64,000 nt of DNA from Thalassotalea fonticola (GTDB lineage Bacteria > Pseudomonadota > Gammaproteobacteria > Enterobacterales > Alteromonadaceae): NCBI RefSeq assembly GCF_032911225.1, contig NZ_CP136600.1, positions 3,782,001-3,846,000 on the forward strand, written 5' to 3'. A program made the position numbers and the translations under genes. Positions 1-7,883 of the stretch are shown here, in pieces (the first letter of the stretch is position 1; every line of letters starts with the position of its first letter). Below the pieces are notes generated by a model. The model worked only from the letters and a program-made list of their open reading frames with translations, was not told the origin of the DNA and searched no databases.

Positions 1-52
1 TGATGAGGAGCTTAGATACGCTTTGGCAGACAATCGCAACGGAGTTAACTGA
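1..52 (+). CDS. Possible 3' end of a gene entering from the left
   Basis: The second reading frame is open from the window edge and ends with TGA at 50-52, giving a tail that ends in NRNGVN. The composition (DEEL, ALADN) looks protein-like, but only 16 codons are visible and no family can be assigned. It could be chance. Confidence 0.25.
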   Translation, partial: DEELRYALADNRNGVN

Positions 53-194
53 ATAAAAGACAGGACAAAAAATAAAAAACACACCGTCATTCTACACGAA
101 CACTAGCGAGGTGAGGCTCCTCCTGAAGTTTGCTATGACTTAACTTAAGTGAATCATGAACGACAAAAAAGTGCCATTCAGAGACGCTCAATAA

Positions 195-548
195 TTATCT
201 ATTAGATAGTTTTTTACCAATAAACTCGCCGAAAATTTGAAGGGTTATTAGTCCAAGCAGACCCATTGGATAAATAAAATACCAGCCCATGAAAAGCTCT
301 CTTTTTCCAATAGTCCATGCAGATAAAACGTCAAACATAAATAAACCCGCTAACCCACACCAAAGCCACGTTGAATGTTTGGACCGAGTGAACCATTGTT
401 TTTCTGCTGCAAAAGTGCCACCAACATATGCTAAAAAGAAGCTGCATATTAGCGAGGCATGAACTCTTAAAGGGGCACCACTAATTGATAGATAAGCTAT
501 AGACAAAATAATAAAAATTACGATACTTGTGATTAAAGTTTGTTTCAT
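195..548 (-). CDS. Small hypothetical membrane protein
   Basis: I do not recognise this protein. From the chosen start (MKQTLITS, ATG at 546-548) it is 117 residues with about three to four hydrophobic segments: an N-terminal one (ITSIVIFIILSIAYLSI), one around ICSFFLAYVGG, one around CGLAGLFMFDV and one near the C-terminus. The frame stays open 25 codons further upstream, but that would overlap the preceding gene; the internal ATG has an AGGACA ribosome site six bases away, so I prefer it. It follows the 562-897 gene by 13 bases and is probably co-transcribed with it. No catalytic motif is visible, so function is unknown. Confidence 0.55.
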   Translation of the reverse strand: MKQTLITSIVIFIILSIAYLSISGAPLRVHASLICSFFLAYVGGTFAAEKQWFTRSKHSTWLWCGLAGLFMFDVLSAWTIGKRELFMGWYFIYPMGLLGLITLQIFGEFIGKKLSNR

Positions 549-561
549 TGTCCTGTGCCTA

Positions 562-897
562 CTAAGGTTTACTATTCCGCCATTTAACTCCATAACAGAG
601 TGAGGCAAACAGTATTGTTCCACCTGGAAAAAATGGATTTATTGAAGAGTCGACGACTAGAACAATTGGTGCTGTTACAAAAAACAAAATCATTCCCCAT
701 CGTCCCCAAAAACCTGTAGCCCAAACGGTGATTAGAGAGCTAGCAATCAAAACAATACTAGATATCAGAATTGAAGTTAAATTTATTGGAGTTGAAGTCA
801 CTGAAGTAAATATAAAAATTAAAGCGAACAATGTAACAACAGCGAAAATGCCACCTACAAAGATAGCTAACAAAAATCGCTTAACATCCCTTTCCAT
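562..897 (-). CDS. Small hypothetical membrane protein
   Basis: This 111-residue protein is unrecognised. It starts MERDVKRFLLAIF and has about three hydrophobic segments (residues ~8-31, ~40-63 and ~66-85), so an inner-membrane location is likely. AGGAAG lies about nine bases before the ATG. It stands between two other small membrane-protein genes on the same strand. A 12-base string (AAAGAGCGATAA on the coding strand) lies about 41 bases upstream and also occurs before the gene at 960-1241. Function unknown. Confidence 0.55.
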   Translation of the reverse strand: MERDVKRFLLAIFVGGIFAVVTLFALIFIFTSVTSTPINLTSILISSIVLIASSLITVWATGFWGRWGMILFFVTAPIVLVVDSSINPFFPGGTILFASLCYGVKWRNSKP

Positions 898-937
898 TCC
901 TGATACTTCCTAAAATTTATAATTTTTCACTGGCGGG

Positions 938-949
938 TTATCGCTCTTT
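938..949 (-). repeat. 12-bp leader repeat, copy 1
   Basis: AAAGAGCGATAA on the minus strand, 41 bases before the start of the gene at 562-897. An identical copy lies at 1269-1280. Short enough that chance is possible, but both copies occupy the same position relative to a gene start. Confidence 0.35.
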
Positions 950-959
950 TCTGCCGTAG

Positions 960-1241
960 TTAAGGCTTAATTTCAGCTTGAGTTTTAATATTATCAAGAG
1001 GTAAATCGTCATGTTTAACGAGAGCCAATAATGCTTTAAATCTGCTATTTATGTGAACCATCAATTGCAGAAATAAACATATAACCAAACCAACATCTGC
1101 ATATTGAATTTGAGGCTCATAGAATACGTGCATTAACAGCATACATAAATTGCAAATACAAAGAATCCATTCTCGGATTGATAAAGAAGTACCTTTCAAA
1201 ATTTGATACATTCTCTTTTTATCGTCAGGCGCTAAATACAT
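960..1241 (-). CDS. Small hypothetical membrane protein
   Basis: An unrecognised 93-residue protein with a basic, charged N-terminus (DDKKRMYQ) and two hydrophobic segments, WILCICNLCMLLMHVFY and VGLVICLFLQLMVHI. It has four cysteines within or next to the membrane segments. AAAGGAAATT before the ATG is a good ribosome site. It is the first of three small same-strand membrane-protein genes and may share a leader sequence with the next one. Function unknown. Confidence 0.5.
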   Translation of the reverse strand: MYLAPDDKKRMYQILKGTSLSIREWILCICNLCMLLMHVFYEPQIQYADVGLVICLFLQLMVHINSRFKALLALVKHDDLPLDNIKTQAEIKP

Positions 1242-1636
1242 AATAATTTCCTTTTATTTTATTTCCACTTATCGCTCTTTGTAGATTAACAACTTTTAGC
1301 TTTGAGTCTATTGATAGGATATTGATTTTTTCTTAATTATTTATCTAATAACAGATAGATGAAGGATGTGAGCTATTATTGGGTTTTCTTACCAAATTAT
1401 TTGAGCCATCAACGACCGTTTATCGTTGTGAGTTCAACGGGTGAATGTAGTGCTATCCGTATAGTCGCTTTAGGAACGTTAAAAACAATTTGTTTTAACT
1501 TGTCTTTTTTCTGTGCTTGATATTTTTAATCAGTGACTTGTAAACCTATAAAAATACCAGTAACAACGATCAGAAAATCGAGCGAAACAGCAAACCATTT
1601 ACCTACTGATTAGATTTGCTGCAATAAATGCGTATT
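1242..1636. other. Intergenic stretch without recognised gene
   Basis: About 395 bases, strongly AT-rich. Apart from the 12-base leader repeat near its left end I see no convincing ORF, terminator hairpin, RNA gene or operator. It separates the small membrane-protein genes from the catabolic block. Confidence 0.5.
1269..1280 (-). repeat. 12-bp leader repeat, copy 2
   Basis: Same 12-base string as at 938-949, here 28 bases before the start of the gene at 960-1241. Confidence 0.35.
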
Positions 1637-2893
1637 TTAACAATCGGGTGGCGGAGTTTGTTTTGCTCGTTTAGGTGCCCAAAATGCGCCAACCTGTACC
1701 GTACATTCTGCTATTTTATGTTGCCACCTAAGCTCTTTTTGGTAATAAATTTCGGCCCAAATCTTGCCTTTGGTTGATTTACCATCAACATAGTCGCCCT
1801 TGATAAATGCATAAGCAATATTTTGCTTTAATGCTGATGACCAAGCGGCAGACGTCACATAACCAATTTCTTTAGTGCAGGCTTTATCACTATAAAGAAA
1901 ACTGCCATCGGCGGGCTTATTGCCTTCTATATCGAGTTTGGTCAACTTAAATTTTGAACCTTGTTGCTTTTCTTTAAGCAGGGCTGCACGGCCGTTAAAA
2001 TGTGCTTTTTTAAAATTGACAATCCAGTCTAAACCCAATTCAAACGGTGACTGACTAAAACCTAAATTTACGGTGTGCAAGGCGCCATGAAATTCAAGCT
2101 CCGGTAATAAAAATCCAGCTTCTAAACGGGCAACGCCTAACGGTTCATCCCCCAATGGTTGAATACCGTATAAATCACCTTTACTAAACAATATATCCCA
2201 AAGAGCTATAGCATTACTTGGGTCTACCCATAACTCATAACCAAGATCTCCGGTGAAGCCGGTGCGTGAAATCATCAGTTCAACAATGCCGCTTTGTGTT
2301 TCCAGGTTGAAATTGCCGATATCAAAAGGTTTCAATAACTCAACGTCGGTTATGTTTAATGCTTTTAATAGCGCACAAGAGGTTGGTCCTTGCAATGCCA
2401 GACCAGCGATATTGTGGCTTTCATCAGTAATTTCAATGTCAGCAAAACCAACCGCACTTAACATAAACCAATCCATGGCAGGTTCAGCACAGAAGATGAT
2501 AAATTCATCCTGGCTCAAACGAAACAAGGTGCCATCGTCGATTACTTTACCGCTGTCATCACACCAAACATTATAGGCAACACGATTAAAGCCCTGCTGG
2601 GCAACATCACGGGTAACCATGCGGTTTAACATCCGTTCAGTATCTTTACCTTTAATACGATATTTACACATTGGCGAATTATCAAAAACCGCACAGGCAT
2701 TACGGGTAGCCATATATTCAGAAAATGCATCAAAATAATATTCTGGAGTACGATAACCATTCCAATCGATCCAACGTTCAGATAGATTCATCGCACTAAT
2801 ACGTTGATCAAACGGTGAACGACGCTTGGTCATTAAAGTATGATTAATATCTTTGGCCGTTTTTATCAAAGTATTGCTGTTGTTAGAATTCAT
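1637..2893 (-). CDS. GcvT-like aminomethyltransferase (module 1)
   Basis: This 418-residue protein belongs to the folate-binding GcvT/aminomethyltransferase superfamily. Such proteins move a methylene or methyl group from a substrate to tetrahydrofolate, or occur as C-terminal domains of sarcosine and dimethylglycine dehydrogenases. Family signatures are visible: VIDDG at ~117-121, LALQGP at ~165-170 and RTGFTGDLGYE at ~210-220, equivalent to the YTGExGYE motif. It is longer than glycine-cleavage GcvT (about 365) and no gcvH or gcvP is nearby, so glycine cleavage is unlikely. AAGAGG lies nine bases before the ATG. Its start overlaps the end of the upstream FAD oxidoreductase by 11 bases, implying translational coupling. 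A role in demethylating an amine together with the two FAD enzymes is inference; DmdA-like S- or LigM-like O-demethylation is an alternative. Confidence 0.85.
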   Translation of the reverse strand: MNSNNSNTLIKTAKDINHTLMTKRRSPFDQRISAMNLSERWIDWNGYRTPEYYFDAFSEYMATRNACAVFDNSPMCKYRIKGKDTERMLNRMVTRDVAQQGFNRVAYNVWCDDSGKVIDDGTLFRLSQDEFIIFCAEPAMDWFMLSAVGFADIEITDESHNIAGLALQGPTSCALLKALNITDVELLKPFDIGNFNLETQSGIVELMISRTGFTGDLGYELWVDPSNAIALWDILFSKGDLYGIQPLGDEPLGVARLEAGFLLPELEFHGALHTVNLGFSQSPFELGLDWIVNFKKAHFNGRAALLKEKQQGSKFKLTKLDIEGNKPADGSFLYSDKACTKEIGYVTSAAWSSALKQNIAYAFIKGDYVDGKSTKGKIWAEIYYQKELRWQHKIAECTVQVGAFWAPKRAKQTPPPDC

Positions 2894-4484
2894 GAGTTAA
2901 TACCTCTTTTGCCGCATTTTTGCCAGCCGCGCCCATTATGCCTCCGCCAGGGTGAGCACCCGCGCCACATAAATAAAAGCCAGACATCGGCGTTTTATAC
3001 TGAGCTGAGCCGTACGTTGGCCTGTTCATCCACCATTGATCTATTGCCAACTCTCCGTGATGCCAATGACCGCCATCAACGTTAAATTGTTGCTCTAAAC
3101 CTTCAGGGGTGAGTAATTCATGGGCAATTACGCAGTCATCAATATTTGGCGCATAACGTCTAAGTACTTGCATTACATTTGCGAGTAGCTGCTCTTTATT
3201 CGCTTGCCAACCACCTTTTACTGTGTGCGGTACGTATTGAATATTAATCGACATCACATGCTGATCTGGCGGTGCAATTGAGCTGTCATGCATTGAAGGG
3301 ATGACAATTTCCAGGGCAGGCTGTTCCGGTACTTCGCCATATTTGGCAAAATCGAAGGCATTTTCAATGTAGCTCATACTCGGGGTGATTAATATTCTTG
3401 AATCAGGGCTTTCAACACCGGTAAAGTTCGGTAGCTTAGCTAAAGCGATATGCATTTTTGCCACCATGCCTTGATTACGAATTCGATTAATACGATGGGT
3501 AAATTGAATTTGCAGGTGCTCAGCGCCCAGTAATTTAAGAAAACTGGTTTTCGCGCCAGCATTAGATATCACAACATTTGCCGATATTTGTTCGCCGTTA
3601 GTTAACACAACGCCAGTGACTTGTTGGTTAACAACGTTTACTTTGCACACTGCTGTACTATAAATAATATCTACGCCTTTTGCCTGGCATGAATTTACCA
3701 TTGCATTAATTAAGCCCCCCATGCCACCTTTAGATAACGGCATGGCAGCAGAAAGGTAATTGTTGTTATTAATATCGCCAGCGCTGCGGTACCAAAGGTT
3801 TAACAGTGCATTATTTGGCGATCTTGGCGCTAATTTATTACCAATATTAATATCCCAACTTAATGCTGCTTTTAATAATGGGTTGCTAAAGAACTCATCC
3901 ATTAAATCTTGTGCTGGCAAGGCAAACATACGAGTAAATTCACGCATGTCGGTTTTGCCTAAGGTGCGCAAACGTAGTGCAAATTGCCCTAAGGTTAGGT
4001 TCTGCTGTAAATCTTTTACGCCAATTCGTGGCGGCATTTTATGCCAAAATGGCGTTAAGGTTTTGCTAAATTTATTCATTAATGCGATGTAGGTGTGATA
4101 AGCCTGTTGCTCATCGGCCGTAACGCCTTTAACGCCGTGTTCGCTAATAGAAATATGCTCGCCATTATTGCTAGGAGCTTGTGGATCATCGAGAACTACA
4201 GTTGCTAAAGACTGTTTTGCCCACTTAAAACCAAACAACCCTAAGTTCATATCGTCTATTAGTTTTTGGTTCATTTGTGGCATCAGGTGGGCAACCGAAG
4301 CGCTAAAGCCCGGGCTGAACTCACGTGTTGCCGCTAAACCGCCAGCTTGTTCGTTAGCTTCCAATACTAAAATTTTCTTACCTTTATTGGCTAGTTGGTA
4401 AGCACACACTAATCCGTTATGCCCTGCGCCAATGATTATGGCATCATATTTCTTTGAAAAGTCTACTGGCTTATTCATCATCAT
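2883..4484 (-). CDS. PYROXD2/CrtI-like FAD oxidoreductase (module 1, second)
   Basis: A 533-residue flavoprotein of the phytoene desaturase-like superfamily, closest in style to PYROXD2. The dinucleotide motif GAGHNGL lies at ~19-25, a VLEANEQAGG second-strand motif follows, and the C-terminus carries the closing FAD motif CGAGAHPGGGIMGAAG. No carotenoid genes are present, so carotenoid desaturation is unlikely. The first three codons are all Met; GAGGA is best spaced for the second or third ATG. It overlaps the upstream paralogue by 14 bases and the downstream GcvT gene by 11. Substrate unknown; amine or imine oxidation is inferred from the neighbours. Confidence 0.85.
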   Translation of the reverse strand: MMMNKPVDFSKKYDAIIIGAGHNGLVCAYQLANKGKKILVLEANEQAGGLAATREFSPGFSASVAHLMPQMNQKLIDDMNLGLFGFKWAKQSLATVVLDDPQAPSNNGEHISISEHGVKGVTADEQQAYHTYIALMNKFSKTLTPFWHKMPPRIGVKDLQQNLTLGQFALRLRTLGKTDMREFTRMFALPAQDLMDEFFSNPLLKAALSWDINIGNKLAPRSPNNALLNLWYRSAGDINNNNYLSAAMPLSKGGMGGLINAMVNSCQAKGVDIIYSTAVCKVNVVNQQVTGVVLTNGEQISANVVISNAGAKTSFLKLLGAEHLQIQFTHRINRIRNQGMVAKMHIALAKLPNFTGVESPDSRILITPSMSYIENAFDFAKYGEVPEQPALEIVIPSMHDSSIAPPDQHVMSINIQYVPHTVKGGWQANKEQLLANVMQVLRRYAPNIDDCVIAHELLTPEGLEQQFNVDGGHWHHGELAIDQWWMNRPTYGSAQYKTPMSGFYLCGAGAHPGGGIMGAAGKNAAKEVLTHEF

Positions 4485-6102
4485 CGTCCTCGGGTACTAG
4501 CGGTTTACCATTTTTATTTAATCGGTTTAAATCCATTAATATTTCTCGTGCACTATTGGCACCACAGGCAGACGATACACCACCGCCAGGGTGCGAACCA
4601 GAGCCACTCATATACATACCTTTAGCAGGGCCACGGTATTGGGCGTAACCCGGGAATGGTCGATTAAACATTAATTGATCCAAGGTCAACTCTCCCTGGA
4701 ATATATTGCCTTCGGTCAGACCAACTTCGTTTTCAATTTCAAATGGCGTGCGTACTTCCATATGAGCGATTAGTGAACGAAAGTTTGGACAATTTTCTTC
4801 AATTCGATCAAGTACACTTTCGGCGAAAGCTGCACGTTTGTCTGTCGTCCAGCCCCCCTCAATATCGGCAGGACAATACTGTGTAAAGCAAGAAACAAAA
4901 TAGTGACCAGGGGCGGCAATGGTTGGATCCCAGCAAGATGACTGCGTCATTTCAATATAAGGACGCTTGGAAAAACGTTTATTTTTCCAATCATCATAAG
5001 CTCTTTCCATATTTTCAAGTGAATCGACAAAGCCAAATGAACCTTTGGTTAACCAATGATTTGCCGGTAAACCACAAAACACCGGCATGCCTGTTAAAGC
5101 AATATTCAATTTGCCACTGGAACCACGTATTTTATAATTTTTGGCCTTATTATATAAATCGTCAGGAATATCTTCTTTAGCCATTATTTGCGTGAATGTG
5201 CGTTTAGGGTCTAAATTTGACACCACAATTTTGGCGTTTAACACCTCGCCATTATCGAGTAATACCCCTTGAGTTTTATTATTGCTAATGAGGATTTGTT
5301 GTACCGCAGAATTGGTTTTGATTTCACCGCCTAACTCTTCCAGGGCATTAGCAAGAGCTGCCGAAATTGCACCCATACCACCACGAGCCAAACCCCAGGC
5401 GCCAACGGCACCATCAACATCGCCCATCACATGATGTAATAAAACATATGCTGTCCCAGGAGAATATACCCCTAAGGCCGTGCCAATAATACTTGCTTGG
5501 GCAAAGGAGGCTTTGACCAAATCATTTTCAAAATATTCATCTAGAAAGTCTGCTGCACTCATCGTTAAAAAACGCATGATTTCATAAATTTGCTCTTCAC
5601 CAAGTTCAGCAAACTTACTGCCCATATGAATTAATTCTTTAATATCTCTAGGTTTTAATGAACTTGGATCGGCCGGTGTGCGCATGAGGAAATGGCGGAT
5701 TAGTTTCGCATAGCGCATTAAATCGGTTTCATAGCGATGGTATGCTGCAGCATCTCTAATGCTGTGACGAGCAATTTCTTTGTAATTTAATGAGTCGCAA
5801 GGATAGGCGGAAATATAATTACCATCACTGGCAAAAGAAATAGTACCGCCGTATGGCACAATTAATAAACCATGTTTGGCCAGTTCTAAATCGCGATGAA
5901 TTGATTGGCGCAACAAGCTACATACATAGGAGCAATTTGAATATATCCAGCCCTTGTGCAGCTCTCTTGAAACAGCAGCGCCGCCAATATAATCATTCTT
6001 TTCTAGCACTACTACTTTCAAACCAGCTTTAGCAAGGTAGGCAGCATTGGTTAAACCATTGTGGCCGGCGCCAATAACAATAGCATCGTAATCTTGGCTC
6101 AT
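4471..6102 (-). CDS. PYROXD2/CrtI-like FAD oxidoreductase (module 1, first)
   Basis: This 543-residue protein is the first gene of a three-gene operon (FAD oxidoreductase, FAD oxidoreductase, GcvT). The motif GAGHNGL is at ~11-17, followed by VVLEKNDYIGGAAVS, which closely resembles PYROXD2. Other family blocks visible are PGTAYVLLHHVMG, WGLARGGMGAIS and the C-terminal SGSGSHPGGGVSSACG. AAGG lies seven bases before the ATG. The C-terminus ends in an acidic run (EDDDDE) encoded over the next gene's ribosome site. It is probably cytoplasmic, as no signal peptide is seen. It is divergent from the AraC regulator at 6270, which is the likely local regulator. Confidence 0.85.
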   Translation of the reverse strand: MSQDYDAIVIGAGHNGLTNAAYLAKAGLKVVVLEKNDYIGGAAVSRELHKGWIYSNCSYVCSLLRQSIHRDLELAKHGLLIVPYGGTISFASDGNYISAYPCDSLNYKEIARHSIRDAAAYHRYETDLMRYAKLIRHFLMRTPADPSSLKPRDIKELIHMGSKFAELGEEQIYEIMRFLTMSAADFLDEYFENDLVKASFAQASIIGTALGVYSPGTAYVLLHHVMGDVDGAVGAWGLARGGMGAISAALANALEELGGEIKTNSAVQQILISNNKTQGVLLDNGEVLNAKIVVSNLDPKRTFTQIMAKEDIPDDLYNKAKNYKIRGSSGKLNIALTGMPVFCGLPANHWLTKGSFGFVDSLENMERAYDDWKNKRFSKRPYIEMTQSSCWDPTIAAPGHYFVSCFTQYCPADIEGGWTTDKRAAFAESVLDRIEENCPNFRSLIAHMEVRTPFEIENEVGLTEGNIFQGELTLDQLMFNRPFPGYAQYRGPAKGMYMSGSGSHPGGGVSSACGANSAREILMDLNRLNKNGKPLVPEDDDDE

Positions 6103-6183
6103 AAATTAACCTTAGTTGAGATGATGGTGTTGCAAACTTTAGTCATTGCTAATCCTTAATTTAGACTTGATATAACGTCTATT

Positions 6184-6200
6184 AACAATAGGTTATTGTT
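6184..6200. promoter_or_regulatory. Palindrome between FAD/GcvT operon and araC-type gene
   Basis: AACAATA-GGT-TATTGTT, a perfect 7-3-7 inverted repeat in the 167-base divergent intergenic region, 82 bases from the FAD gene start and 70 from the regulator start. Position suits an operator. Which protein binds is unknown; AraC-family proteins usually prefer direct repeats. Confidence 0.4.
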
Positions 6201-6269
6201 TTATGACTAGTATTGGCAGAGAAAAAATAGGACAATAAGGGGATGATAACGGACATAGGTTAGCCGAAT

Positions 6270-7292
6270 TTGAACCCTGAAGCGCTGTGGTATGGCCACG
6301 AGATACAGCAATTAGTAAAAGCCCTTACCGAGCAACAGGGGGTTGATGTAGCATTATTGCTGGCATCAACAGGAATTAGTGCTGAGCTGTTGCAAGATCC
6401 ATCGCTGCGTTTATCCATTGAACAAGAAGGGAAAATTTATGGCCAAGTAGCTAAATATAATCGTGATCCTTATTTGGCTATTGAACAGGGAAAAAGGTTA
6501 GGGGTAAATCATTATGGTGTCTTGGGACAAGCTATGTTGGGTGCCAATACGTTACGTGAAGCGTTACTGTTAATGCAAAAATATTCCTCAATCATTAGTT
6601 GGGCAATGAGTATGCAACTAAGATATGAAACTTATAACGGTGAGGACGTCGTCAGTATTGCTCTGCAAACTGGCGCAGCAACAGAAAAAAATGTGGCGTT
6701 TGAACTAGAAAATATCATTGCCTCGGTTCATACCATAATAAACCAAATTGTGCTTGCACCGGTTAACTTTACCGCCATTCAGCTAACCACAAAACAATAT
6801 GTCGATAACCTTCAGCCCTACCAGCAACTATTTAAGTGTGCCATTGAATTTAACGCCAAAACTACAAAAATAATTATAAACCGTGCATTACTACGAAAGC
6901 GCCTGCCTTATGCGGCACCAGAGTTGAGTGAATTAAGAGTACAACTGTGCCAAAAAGTACTGGATTCATACCACCAGCAGCATGGTTTAGTTAACGCGGT
7001 TAGAAAATATATTGAAGACTCTCAACAAGGTGTTCCTACAATAAAGCAAGCGGCCGAGCAATTTCATCGTTCTGAACGAACCCTGCGCCGGCAATTAACT
7101 GAATTGAACACGTCATATCAGCAGTTACTTGATGGGTATCGATATGAGCAAGCAAAACAACACTTAGGCAATAGTAGCTATAACACAGAAACAATCGCAA
7201 AATTATTGGGGTTTAGCGATAGCAGAAGCTTTCGCAAGGCTTTTAAACGCTACTCGGGTAAAACTCCGAGTGAATTTAGAAAGCACTTATAA
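6270..7292 (+). CDS. AraC-family transcriptional regulator
   Basis: A 340-residue AraC/XylS-type regulator. The N-terminal ~200 residues match the arabinose-binding-like sensor domain of OruR-type regulators (VDVALLLASTGIS, NHYGVLGQAMLGANTLREAL). The C-terminal ~100 residues carry two helix-turn-helix motifs (TIKQAAEQFHRSERTLRRQL and ETIAKLLGFSDSRSFRKAFK), ending in the usual G-KTPSEFRK. The start is TTG, since the nearest upstream ATG (6243) runs into a stop after six codons; the ribosome site is weak. It is divergent from the FAD/FAD/GcvT operon and probably controls it. OruR and ArgR/GbdR relatives sense amino acids or amines, consistent with the context, but the effector is unknown. Confidence 0.88.
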   Translation: MNPEALWYGHEIQQLVKALTEQQGVDVALLLASTGISAELLQDPSLRLSIEQEGKIYGQVAKYNRDPYLAIEQGKRLGVNHYGVLGQAMLGANTLREALLLMQKYSSIISWAMSMQLRYETYNGEDVVSIALQTGAATEKNVAFELENIIASVHTIINQIVLAPVNFTAIQLTTKQYVDNLQPYQQLFKCAIEFNAKTTKIIINRALLRKRLPYAAPELSELRVQLCQKVLDSYHQQHGLVNAVRKYIEDSQQGVPTIKQAAEQFHRSERTLRRQLTELNTSYQQLLDGYRYEQAKQHLGNSSYNTETIAKLLGFSDSRSFRKAFKRYSGKTPSEFRKHL

Positions 7293-7486
7293 GGTTAATG
7301 AATGCAAGGTAATTGTTGGCGAGAATATTGAAGAACGATATAGCCAACAGCTTTGTGCTGATACTTTTAACTTATAGAAATAGGGCAAGAAAAAGTTATT
7401 TAATGTGAAATTAAACTTCAACCTAGCCCTTTGTTATTTGGGTAATGTCATTCAATTATAGAAAATAGAATCTTTGGATATCCGTA

Positions 7487-7678
7487 TTAGTCCGATTTTT
7501 TGCTGCTTCTTACCCCGCCACTACACACTCTTTTAGCCATTTTACTACCAGTCGTTTTAATCATTCTACAGTTAGAACCTTCAGACTTTTTAGTTAATTG
7601 CTGTCCTTCTCCTGTTCCGTTATTACTAGCGCAAGCGCTTAGGAAGAGTGCGGCAGCACATATAATAATTTTATTCAT
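7487..7678 (-). CDS. Small predicted lipoprotein
   Basis: A 63-residue protein with a clear lipoprotein signal (MNKIIICAAALFLSACASN), lipobox LSAC with Cys at 16, then a short basic, serine-rich mature part of about 47 residues with two further cysteines. The +2 residue is Ala, which favours outer-membrane sorting. AAGGA is 12 bases before the ATG, somewhat far. It stands alone between the AraC gene and the CadC-like gene. Function unknown; similar small lysine-rich lipoproteins are common in Alteromonadales. Confidence 0.6.
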   Translation of the reverse strand: MNKIIICAAALFLSACASNNGTGEGQQLTKKSEGSNCRMIKTTGSKMAKRVCSGGVRSSKKSD

Positions 7679-7883
7679 TTGCTTATATATTCCTTTGGGT
7701 TCAATTTTTGGTTATTCATATTAAGCTGATCTTTTTATCTCTCGGCAATAGGGGAATTAGTTTCTTTCCCTTTTATGCGTTGGTCAAAAGTGAGTTCTTT
7801 ATAATTGATATGAGATTAAAAGCCATAACCTTGATATAATGTAATTATTATGTATTTATTCATCAATAATATCAGTTGGTTAC

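Noticed and set aside
195..1280. Integron cassette array at the left end
   Set aside because: Small same-strand genes fit, but I could not find paired attC core sites (RYYYAAC and GTTRRRY) with an inverted structure between them.
1637..2893. Glycine cleavage system T protein
   Set aside because: The protein is longer than GcvT, and no gcvH or gcvP is near; the flavoprotein partners point elsewhere.
4923..5180. Plus-strand ORF of 85 codons inside the first PYROXD2-like gene
   Set aside because: It lies antisense within a well-supported flavoprotein gene, has no ribosome site, and its composition does not look like a real protein.
1637..6102. Carotenoid biosynthesis cluster suggested by CrtI-like proteins
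   Set aside because: No crtB, crtE, crtY or other terpenoid genes are present, and the proteins match PYROXD2-style motifs and sit with amine genes.
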